A DNA stretch of 44,280 bases, taken from NCBI GenBank assembly GCA_002633005.1, contig NMRA01000742.1, positions 126,001 through 170,280 of the forward strand, in the 5' to 3' direction. The position numbers and the translations under genes were made by a program. The DNA is from Phoronis australis. Taxonomy: Eukaryota > Phoronida > Phoronidae. Shown in pieces: positions 21,350 to 33,000 of the stretch. Below the pieces are notes generated by a model that was not told the origin of the DNA, ran no database searches, and was given only the letters and a program-made list of their open reading frames with translations. Numbering within the stretch: the first letter of the stretch is position 1; every line of letters starts with the position of its first letter.

Positions 21350-24300
21350 GCTCTCACTCGGTGAAATCGAGCGAGCGAAATCAGTTGTAAAAGTTATAAG
21401 GAATACCAATCAAAGCAAACAATGTTCCCGCTGAGTGAACTCAATGCTTACAGTCCACAATTAATTTATTAACTGAAGTGAGTAGGGGCGACTTAACATT
21501 TTCTCAGTTGCGGAGGGACGGTGGGTACTGCCATCACAAGCCCCTCTCAGTCCTGCCCCTTTCCCTCTCCTTAGCACTTTCAACATGAATGACTGGATCC
21601 TCTACTCCGGTAGTAACCAAGTTTTCCACGCAAATCAACATTCTCTCCTTCCAGTGGTCTATCTAGTTTAAATCACGAGGAGGCGAAAACAATACCGAAC
21701 TTAGGACAGACGTTTATTTCCTTTATAGTTATTGCTCGGAGGATCCAGTGATGCTCTCATCAATCCCATTCCTGTAGGTCACGTCCACCGATCAGACACA
21801 TAGTCTTGCCTAATTAAACAGTTCTTCTGTAGTTAGCAACATAAGTTTGCGATGTAAACTGATTAATGGCGCTTTTATTGTTCCCGTGAAGTTAACATGT
21901 TTTTTTCTTTCTATTATGAAGCCCAATTTGATAAGTAGTGACAAGAAAGTTGCGCACATATCGAATGTCGTTGTTGAGAAAACGGTTGTGAGCTGCACAA
22001 CATTCTTGCTTTGGCACCATTGCGCAAGAGCGACATCTGGCACCCGAAGAAAGCTTCGCTCGTAATATTGTCAAACGCTCCATTGAAATCCGTCGTAAAC
22101 CCGCTTTCCATACCAAAAACCAACCGTTTAAGAGACAACTTACCGTTATGAACTTGGTCTCAAATTGTTCATTAGTCGAGGTCGGTGATTTCATGGCTGC
22201 AAATGAACTGGCAATTCGTTAATGTTTGTAACCAGGCTGTACAAGTTGATTTAATCGTCACGGCGTGTCATTTTGTGTGCCGAGCAAGTTCTCAGTGAAT
22301 AACGAAACGTACTATCACAGAAATCACTTACTCACCTCAGTGAGTGGGGAACAATTTAGGACGTATTTTATAGCGGTGATTTAAATTGGACGCAGGTATA
22401 TGACCACTTTAGATTTTTCGTACATAGTAACGAGGCCATTAACTATGGGCCTAGATTTTAAGACCTTAGTTTTATTGTGAATTTTTCATTTTTGTACTTA
22501 TTGTTTATTTATTACTCATCAGTTGATGACGGGCCACGTCATGAAAGTCAAATATTAGTATATATTTTTAAGGACCCTACTTGGCCCCTATTCAACATTT
22601 TTGCTGTGTTGTCTTTTGTCAAACAAATACATGGTGCTTTTGCTTGTTAGTCTGATTGATGGTAATGAATCTCGCATGAGTTACGAAAATCCAGGTGTCA
22701 GGTCACATACATGTAGGCATTGCCCGACTCGCGGAACAGCCAGGTATTTGGAAGGATTCTCCAGTTAGTGAAAGTCACATGGCTTGCCGCACGACTCAAG
22801 TCTGCACATGCGTACTTGTAGATAACGGTCACCTCCGACTGAGTGAAATCTTAGGCTACGAAAAACCCCAGGTGTTTCGAACGGTGCAAAGCTATGAAAG
22901 GTTTTTATCAAAACAGACCATTACCACCAGAATTGTCAATGAATTTGATGTCACAACGGCTTTCAATTAATAGTCAGTTGGATATAAGAGTTGTCAAAAT
23001 TTGGAAGCCGGGTTGGCTATCAAAGGTGAAGTCCAGTCACGGTGGGCAAATTTCGTTAATGCTTTTAGGGAACCAGTCACAAGCTCTGGTTTAGTTTTTC
23101 GGACGGCTGAAGAGATAGAAGTGCAGCTTAATTTTTTGACTGTTATATAATAACAATAAAACATTAGCATACATCGCAAAGCATGTCGGGAACAGCCGCC
23201 GCAGAGTGGAACTGGAAATTTCTGCTCATTACAAATAAGTCAGAAACTTGTTTACTGTCTTTTAAGAATACCATCGAACCAAGCAAGACTGTTCGCGGAC
23301 TGGTCAGGCTAGTTCAAACTGTGAAACGAATTCATTACTATTGCCTTTACATACAACCAGCCAAAGTTCGGCGCATTTCTGGAACTTGATAGTAAATAAT
23401 GAGAACATCAGAGATTACAATGTTTATCAATTCAAAAACTGTATTTCGCCTTCGTAAATCGAAACAAAGAACGCGCATGAACAAAAAAAGGAATTCTACT
23501 AAATAACTTATAATTTATTCTCCATAATATAACACCAACTACTACGCATTAACATTTGTGATGCAGACGTTTGTAGTTTACAACCTGGCGTTAAAATCCT
23601 ATAACCCACGCGTCACGTGTTCACAAGACGTTTCTCAAAGCGTCTCAGTGAACTGAACAACACGGTAGACTGAATCTCTGATAGACAAGGTGCAAACTTC
23701 TGCCAACGAGACATCAGAAATCTCACCATCATATGAATAAATTTGAACGCATTGTAAGCTAAAATGTTGAAATTGTTTCTTCCGTATCGTGAGTCGAGCA
23801 TGAGACTGACTCCGACCAATTATGATGTTGATTTGGAGGATCAAATACGCAAGCGAAGAAAGACAATATTTTTAGCACCAAACATGGTTTACAGACACTT
23901 AAAATTCCATTTAAGCTCACAACAGTCATACATCCACAAGCTTTAATTGTTTCGAATGATAAGCACATCGACTCATTTACAATCATTTTAGTTTGGATTG
24001 GTACGGGCGAAAATTTGGCACACATGAACAATTTTTTTAAACATACATTTAAAATGACACTAAACCCTGTTTTGGTGGTTGCAACCAAACCTGGTACATT
24101 TTCTACCAAAGTATCATGGGCGTCTCACTTAAGTGATAAGTGGTCTCTCCCCACTGTTGCCCTGTAACCCGCCTAAAGCAAGCATCACGCTTACTGGTTT
24201 CACACTTAGGAGTTTTCAAATTTGTCCCAGACTTGGGGTTGACCTGGATACAAAGCATTATTTTGTTTAAGACAGCGTGGTGAGAAAATGGTACTTAACT

Positions 24301-24649
24301 GTTAATAGGCCAAACCTGGGTTTAGTATCCTTTTAAGAATAGAATGTCTTATCTACAATTAAAACAAGCAAACGATGGCATGAGCTGTCCAAACTTGAGA
24401 TTAACAAAGATGGTCCCGTGTGAAAGTTTTATGTCAACAACCACGGCACAACGTCACTACACTTGATAGTCTGGTGTTGATCTCATATAAGACTTACATC
24501 CTATCCATTTTGAAGCAGAAAATCGTAAGGATGCCTGTGCCGTGAAAACTTATTTCACACCTTTCGAAACTTAGTTGGGAGAAGGCCTCACGGGAGATCT
24601 AATATCTAAGCCAATACAAGATTTCTGAAGAGAATTTACGAACACATAC

Positions 24650-24905
24650 ATGTTACTCATAAGACCGCCAGATCAGTAATAAATAATGTTCAAGATGAAG
24701 TCTCAAAAGCCTTGGTACATTTATCATTTCGTTTTCGTTTGAATTTTCTACAGAAAAATCACAGAAGTCCATTTTAAGTACAATTCCTCAAAGCACTTTA
24801 GAGTACAGTCGGTATAATGCATAATTTGTGAAACATTATGAATCTGATTAGGAATCTCTGAGATATGATGTTCCGAAGTTGTCCGAATTTGGACATTTTT
24901 CTGGG
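24650..24905 (+). repeat. Dispersed repeat family C, copy 3 (partial)
   Basis: This is a weaker match to 13990-14335, sharing TTCAAGATGAAGTCT, ATCATTTCGTTTTCGTTT, a run AAAATCACA, and at the right GAGATATGATGTTCCGAAG followed by GGACAT. It is diverged and lacks the left third. Confidence 0.4.
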
Positions 24906-25889
24906 GTCCTACCTAACATTAAACTCATTTTAAAGGACGACTTTCAAGAACCAGAAACCCAGTTACACATTGAATGAGGTTCCAAGACTTCTTATGCTGA
25001 TGTCACAAAATAGTTTAAAGTTCTCTGAATAACTCTACCAAAGGATATGATTTCTCAGAGTAGCAGGGTTAAGTGAGATGATCACATGATGGAAGCCATC
25101 ATGGTGGTTGTGGATGCCACCTGTTGACAGTGACGTGGTTCACATCCCAGCACCAATGGAGACGAGTGTGGAGGAAATGGCTACAGCTTTCACAACCTCT
25201 CTCCGGAAGAGCCCTGTGACTTTATATACATATTAGGAGGGTTCTCAAGACGTTCAAATCACTGACTACTGAATCACACGCATCAGTGAATACATCAGTG
25301 GTTACTCTGTTTTTTGTTGTTCTGTAAAAACAGACCACAGGCTAGGAGAATAGCTGTTAACATGTCATGGGAAAATTCCTCTCCAAAATTTCCAGAGATC
25401 AGTATTTTAACAAGAGGCACTAACATAAAAACGGTTGCTCTCTCCTATAACAAGAACGACGGTGTATAATATCGGCACAACACTGAACTAGTTTCCCACA
25501 AACCCCACAACAACTTTAATTGTTCTCTCAAGGAAAACTTCAAAAAAGGTCTTCAAGGTTTCAATCAGAACTACTACCTCATCATAGCACATAACATGAC
25601 ATCTACCAAAATTTGAATAGCTCCAATCTAGTGAACTTTCAAAGCCTAATACCAGTCCATCTGGTTAGAACTTACAGGTAAAAGAGGAAGACAAGCCAGA
25701 CTCAATCACAAGCAGACTTCTATCAGTAAATGCCAAAAAAATGGATAAAATGACCCGGAGCATGCTTCTCAAAAAGACTCTTAGCTCCTGTCTTTTGAGT
25801 TTGGCCAAAAGTTGTCAAACTATTTATGAATCGTCAGAAGCTGATTTTTGTCTTTTGCACTTCTTGAAATGTAACAGTTTTGTTTTGCC

Positions 25890-26050
25890 TAGTCAAACAT
25901 GTTGAGGATTTCTGTCTTTTGACTTTGAGTTGTAGACAGATTTCATGATCAAACCTTAGCTTGTTTTCATGAAACAAGATAAGTCATTCATAGATTGATT
26001 TTTAGCGGAAAGTCAAAAGCCAAATGACTTCTTAAGAAGCCAAATGACTA
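25890..26050 (+). repeat. Dispersed repeat family E, copy 1
   Basis: This segment matches 32590-32745 over about 140 bp. Shared words include GGATTT followed by TGTCTTT, a GACTT...GA...AGACA block, CTTAGC followed by TGTTTTC, and CATA/CAGTAG followed by a TGATT-rich end and GAAAGT. The class is unknown. Confidence 0.45.
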
Positions 26051-26808
26051 AATAACATGATGGTGGACTAACCCCCCCACAATGGCTGAGCAGACTTCAA
26101 GTTCAATGACAAAGTAACCACCCCTCGTGACCAAAAATAGAGAGGAATTAACAGGAAAGTTAAAGGTACGGTGTCTAAGCCATTCTGTCATTGGAATTTA
26201 GTAGCCGCGAAAGTAACATTTTGTATTTAGAAATCATGACGCGGAACGGTATTTTGTTATGCACTATATATGGACTGCTGAGAAACGTGTCTATCCGTCA
26301 GCTAAGGCTGAATCCTTCACTTTCAGATGCAACAGCGTACTTTCAATGCATTAAGGAATTATCTGTAATACTTGTTAACAATTCTTAAGCACAGAGAAAC
26401 ATGCTTTTAAAATTTCATAATCTTATAGTTTATAGATTTTTTGCAAGCACTCTTAATAACTGGAGAGCAGGTCCCTATGTTTTGCACACAGGAATCTGAA
26501 AAAAGTTGACTAAACGTATTCTTGTCTAAAAACAGGAAAATTTCAAAGGTGAGAATTTCTGGCTAATTTTGACCTCTTTTTCATCTAGGTTCCTTCTCTG
26601 TTTTTGCTATTACATCGGCACAAAGTCAGGCAACCTTCAATAAAATTCATCAACATTTTGGGAAAACTTCTGTACTTGTACAGGTGTCAAACCTCATAAA
26701 TGACCAGACCATTTCATTGAAACTTAAAGGATCGAGTATTTTAAATATCTTGGCAATGCAAATAAAAGTCACTTGCAACATGTCATGATACATGTATCTT
26801 GTCTAAAC

Positions 26809-27028
26809 TCATGTGACCTTGCTCTTGTGACCCTTTGACCCCTGTATCTGTGCCATTCTGTTCCTTGACCTCCACACTTTGACCAACATGTCGTCGCTAA
26901 CGCTAATGAGCATCTCTGAGTCATGAGGATTGAAAGCCACGGAGTTGACGACATCAGTGTGAGGATACTTAGTCAAGCACATTCCATAATGCCTATCCCA
27001 GACGTAGCCGTGGTTGTCTTCAGCACCA
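26809..27028 (-). CDS. FBXW5: FBXW5 coding exon 7 (terminal)
   Basis: This exon begins after TTTTCTCAG with the last base of Ser608 and encodes the last WD40 blades: GAEDNHGYVWDRHYGMC, DVVNSVAFNPHD and SVSDDMLVKVWRS. It ends ...GHKSKVT and TGA. The basic tail replaces the unrelated short human C-terminus. Confidence 0.93.
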
Positions 27029-30000
27029 CTGAGAAAATAAAACAATCCATGAGGGAAACACTGTAATTCCATGAATAATTCCATATAAAGTATTCATAAA
27101 TACAAGCTGGAATAAGCAATAGAAATCATTAATGCTAAGAACTTGAATAAACTTTACATTTCGTCATCAATTGTCATATTTCTATTAAGTACAAGACAAA
27201 TTAATCAGATAAAATGCAATTAAAGTACTTCAGATCTGTTAACAGCAAAAATGACTGGTATAAACCATTTGGGCGGCAAAATTGTAATGACCGAATGGCT
27301 TAGTCACCTCACAGACTGTAAGTTAATTCCATTTAATTCTTGGTCGTGAGAGAAGACTACTTTTCCCAATGAATTACGCTGCTGCCCAGCTGACGTGTCT
27401 GAACAGTTTTGGCTAGTACTTTATTTTTCAAAAGCTGACTACAATAGTTTACAAAACACCTGTAAACTAGACCTATTTCAATAGTTTACAAAACACCTGT
27501 AAACTAGACCTATTACAATAGTTTACAAAACACCTGTAAACTAGACCTATTACAATAGATGCTTGTAACACCGAATTTAGATTGAAATTTTTGCCAAAAT
27601 AATTTGATGTTCATTTGGTAGATTTCTTGTTTCACAAAAAAGAGCAATTTTCAGTTTAATGTGACATTATTGCCTCTTGCCATATTTTACAGGTGAAGTA
27701 TTGTTGCACAAGTAAATAGGCTAATGCGATAGAAATATTTTTTGTGTTGAAGAATTTTAAAATTTAACTGAAATAAATGTTTTTGCATGAATAAAATCAA
27801 AATGATAAAAAAGAGATGAAAAGAAACTGGAAAACGAATAACAGAATATCAGATAATCGAAACACAAATTAAAGAAGAAATCACCTTAAAAAGAAAAATT
27901 CTAAGCCCTGATTGTAGGCTGGAAACAAAATTTCTCACAATTAAAACAGGCTTCCAGAATTGTTTGGACAATACATTGGCTTAAATCGGGGAAAAGCGGC
28001 ACCACAGTGAAAGAATGAGAGCTGAGACAAAAAATTCCCAGGGCCTGTTTGTGATGCTCGCAAGTAATCCTGCGAATGGACATCTGTAGGATATTGTTTC
28101 CATAAGCGTAACATTCAATACGTACATGGCAAAAATAATCAAAGTACCGTTTCCCTGTTGTGACGGGACATTTTAGTCACTACGACGGTGAATTCAGCCA
28201 AAATTCACCCATCACGACTAAGATTTCTGCTTCCTCTCAGATATCAATTCCGCTGGTGCTCAACTGCCGCGACAGGGATTTCTGGGTCATTTTGTCTGAT
28301 TATTTTTGTGTGTACTTAGCAGGGATAAGAAAGCTTACCTTGCCACATATTCATTACACACGTCTAGAAAGATGAAGAAGCACTCGTCGTTGGGCGTGTA
28401 GGCCCTGTGGGCCCGATGCATTGTCCCCACTTCTTTCATCGTAACTAGGTCGATCACGTGAATATCAATCTCCTGAGCAATAGGGGGCGGATTTAGGGCA
28501 TCTTTAATAGCGTAGTTCTTAGGCCATGTGCGGCAATTGACGTAGAGATACCTGAAACAACAAGTGTTAATGATCAGAACTCTGTAATACTTGGCCAAGA
28601 GATACCCGAAAACAATCTGAAAATAAAGTTGACACCGGGATACCAAGAAGCATATCAGGATTCTGTAATATGAGACAGAGAAGATAAAAAACATTGAAAA
28701 TCATTGCTTCAATATTTCCCCGATTTTTAAAAAGAGATTTTGCTACTGTTTGAAGGAATTGTGATTAGATTAATTTACTTTAAAAACTTTCAACAGATAG
28801 TTTCCAAAAAACGCTGATGAGCCCGATTACAATTGAACGTATGAAGGGCATCAACATCTCAGTGGAGATGTCTTAAATAATAACAACTGCATTCCAATGT
28901 ATTTTCAAATCCTGGAAATACTGCAGGAAAAAACGGGATGAACTCCACAAATGGTCGTGTCCACAAGGATTCTAGCTGACTGCCGGAATACCGGTATTTT
29001 TGTCGCTTCTATTGCCAGACATTGACACCATAATACTCTCAAGTGAGTACACAAACCGTGGTAATTACTGAATAAAATTTCCAGGAATTAGTCCAAGCAA
29101 AGTTGGTGCATATTAGAATGGCACGTTAATTGTGTCCCAAGTAAAAAAAAATGTGATTGAAATTCTAGCAGAAAAAAACAAGATTATTTACACTAAATTT
29201 CACATGAGAATGACACTCTTGAATCGAAATGCAAAATCATCACTCCTAATCCTATATTCACAAGTCCAGTGTAATTCTTTGTGCCATTCATACCTGACCA
29301 GTGCATACTTCTTCAGTAATTTACAAAATTTATAAAATTGCAGCCGTGTCCTGAAAAAACTGCTCCGACCCATAGTTGTTTTACTGACAGAGCTAATTCC
29401 ACGAGGGTATCAGTGCTGCCTTTACCCAAAAAGGGTGTTAACCTGAAAACAGTCATTCTATTCCTTAAGCAAGAAAAGACTTGTAAAATAATTTTCAACA
29501 TCTCTAAATTAAAGTGAACAAAAGCTGGTTAACACCCTGCACAAAATGTTACTTTTTTAATATTATTAATCATCAACATGGTGAGGTACCACTGAGGGAC
29601 AACACCAGTCAAAAATTATGCTTGATAAACTTATGAAAATGTCAATAATTAGGATAAATGTCCCTAAGAAGAATTGGTGAGATACTATCATTAAATACAA
29701 TAAATTTTCTCTTGCAAGAATTTGACAGGTGTCAATCTAGATCCCATCATCCCAAGAATTTAACATCCAACAGGACCATGCCAAATGTGCAGTGCTTTTC
29801 AAAAAGAAATCAAAATTACCCCTCAACGAAATCCAGTGAGATTTCACAGCAAACATTTCTGGGTAATTTCAATTGAGTGTTTTTTGCCGATTCTATTGTT
29901 TGTGCATTTTTATCACAACTTGATGAATATCAATGTCATCAACTTTTTAAAACTACAGCAGGCAGTTTACCTAAGGTACTACTGTATGACTAACCTGTGA

Positions 30001-33000
30001 TCAGGTGACAGGCACATGCCAATAATGTGACCATTGAGTTCTATCGTATAATCAGCACTGTCATAGTCCGTGACCGCTCGGTCCAGCATCTGCCTATTCT
30101 CCTCTACTGGAGGTAGACTCTCAGTGTTGCCACTCAGCCTCAGACCCATCTTTTGCGCAGCCTCTTTGTAGCGAATCTTCTTCACCCCGATCAAGTGGGG
30201 CGTATAGGTGTGAGCGCCCATGGTGAAAATCAAGTACTTGTCCCTTCTGTCCCACGCAGAACAAGGCACAACACCAGTTCCTGAATCTAGCACTGCATGA
30301 GCACCAGGCGGCACTGCCTGAGCACCAGGCATCACCTGAGCACCGGTTGGCATCTGAACACCAGGTGGTGCTTGAGCACTGGGTAGCAACTTAGCATTGG
30401 GCTGTGGTGAATCTGATACCGTTTCTGCAGTTCTTGGCAGCACTTGCTCACTTAATGATTTTTTAGCACTTAGATTTGAGCTCTCGTACAGCACTTGGTG
30501 CTGGTTCATATCCAACGAATGTCCGACGTCAAATTCAAACAATCCTTGTATGTCATCTAACTGCACCAACCAATCACCAGCTCCTCCTGCGTTGCGATAT
30601 TGTTCATTGTACTCTATTGGTGCATTTAACTGCTCGTCCCGAACAACTGGGTGACCTCCATCACCTGATCGACCGGCAGCCACCCCATCACCTCCGACCT
30701 CTGACCCATGATCCCTGGCCTCATTATGGCCAACAAACTGAGGGTGGGCACCATCAAAACTAGCTGATGGTGAGGACAACATGTGGTGGCTGGAACACAG
30801 TTTACTCTCCTCTGGACACGGTGCGATCATAATAGTGCGAATAGAACTGGCATTCTTGTTAAGAAATTTGAAGATCCTCATAACAACAGATTCATGCTCA
30901 GACTCCACATCTTGGTAAGCCTACAAGTGATGATAGATGTGAAGGGTGTGCAGGGGACATATAAGCTTTTTGAATTCAAAGTGAAATCTACACATATAAC
31001 TCCCATTAAATCGATGTTAAAAAGAGTGTGAAAAAAACCCGGGACCAAGACCATGAACCTTTATCTAAGAATCGACTCTGAAATTGACAGATTGCGTCAC
31101 AGGCTTTGAGTAATTTTTGAACTTCGCATGGCATGTTCGAGTTCTGAGTAAATGTTGGGGCCTCATATTCAGGAACTACGAAATTATAAGAGTGCATTTC
31201 TTAAAGAACTCAAGGTTTCTTCTTTTGTGCTACAGTTAATAAAACATATTTCGTGGAAAGTCTAAAAAACATCTACAACTGTACAATGAAGAACTGACAA
31301 AGCATACTCACTAAATCCAATCATTTCTATGACAGTATTGCTTTGAACATCAACACTTCATATTGAGATTGCTCTAAAAATTATGCTTTTTCAAACTCTT
31401 TGAATTCTCACGTGTTTAAAATTTAAATTAAATTCAACATACTTGTTAAAAAAAATAATTTAAACTCAACAAGCAAAGAAAAGCTTATGAATTCCAGACA
31501 CTGTTATGTACCATTCCCGATGTATTAAAGCCAAGAAAATTCCAACACTATGATTTGATCTAGAATCTAGTTCAAATAAACTTGACTTGTAAGGAGATCA
31601 AAGCTTACAGTCACACAAAGGAATCAGCAGTTGAAAGTTAATCAAAATCTAGTTTCTCTGAAAGTCAACCGCTTGTCTCCGTTCACAGTTTTTTGGTGGT
31701 AAAATTCATAAAAAATTCTTCACGACATTTGTTGAACGTTGTTTGGAAATAGTAGTTTTTAAATATCGGTTAAAGTCAGGCACCCTGTTAACAACATAAT
31801 TGCTGAATTGAGCTTGTCAAATGAATACAGACAATAAGAGAGCTGGACTACGTAAACATTGGTTTGCCAACTTTCTCCCCTTGCTATCACAGTCAAACTG
31901 ATAATGACATGGCTATAACCCGAATTCCCGATCAGCGGAATCGGGAGACTCACCACACAGTGCCGGAGCATAACAAAATAGAATTCAAATATAATCTGAC
32001 GAGTTTGGACTCGTTATTATTGAAAACAACTGAAAAAAAACAAACTCTTCAGAGATGTAGTGATGAAAACAATAATTTCCGTCAGCAAAAATGTTTTTGT
32101 TGCAAATCTTGCCTGACAACTTTCAGTGTCCAACATAAAATATCGAAATCAAGAGATTTTACAATAAACAAATCAATAAATACCACTGCCTGTAATCCAG
32201 TGCCCATAGATTTACCTTATTCAGCCAGAGGGCGCTACAGGAAGACAGGTCACCGATCCAGTGCAAGTTGCCCGAAAGTAAATGTGTGTCATTATACCAT
32301 GTGCCGAAAATGTCATATGGCTTGTTCATCACTCGACACTGAAGCTCAAAGTCACCTGAAACATACCAGCACTCCATTAGTTAGCTATTATAATCATAAT
32401 TGTTCCTTGGGATGCTTTGGAACGAGTGAGAATACCTGCAGTAACAAAACAGCTGAGGTATCCAGAAGTTGTTGTCTTTGATATCTGAGACCTGTTTAAT
32501 GAAGAGACTTATAGCATTTGTATCTTGACTTCAGTCAAATGTTATAAGTATGAGTACAAATAACGAGAAGTTGATTGTAGGTCTTTATCGAAACATTTAG
32601 TTGAGCAAATTGCGGATTTGTGTCTTTGACTTCGATTTGAAGACACAATTTCTGACATTCAGTCTTAGCCTGTTTTCGTAAAATAGGCCAAGCCATCAGT
32701 AGGCTGATTCTTATCTGAAAGTAAAAAGACAAGGCAATAAACAAAAGTTACGTATAACCTTTACCTTGCACACTGAAGACAGCAATTTCACCAGAGGTGC
32801 TGTTAGAGCCAAAGTGAACTCCAGAAACAAGCAGTAGAGTGTCCGTATCATTGAACTGTGAGAACTGTGTATACTTCCATGTAAACTCTCTCATGTCTCG
32901 ACTGTACTTAAGGTTAGCTGGATACGTAGAGGCCCACACCTGCAGTAACATTAGACAAAGGTAGAATTTGCCGAGGTCACATGACTGATGATATACTGTA

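Larger units (their letters stand above)
21350..26808. other. Intergenic region between the two convergent genes
   Basis: This 5.5-kb stretch separates the two stop codons. It holds a family C repeat remnant (24650-24905), a family E repeat (25890-26050) and several short frames with no recognisable motif. A 17-codon minus-strand start (ATG at 22194, donor ACG|GTAAGT at 22143) has good start context but no visible continuation. A frame of about 45 codons at 25085-25240 is also unassigned. No clear AATAAA was noted directly after either gene. Confidence 0.5.

Noticed and set aside
21892-22194. 100-codon and 74-codon overlapping minus-strand frames
   Set aside because: Their translations have no family signature; only the first 17 codons with a donor were kept as a weak finding.
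31864-32481. 205-codon plus-strand frame
   Set aside because: It runs antisense across FBXW5 exon 4 and a family D repeat. It has no family motif, and the minus strand is clearly the coding strand.
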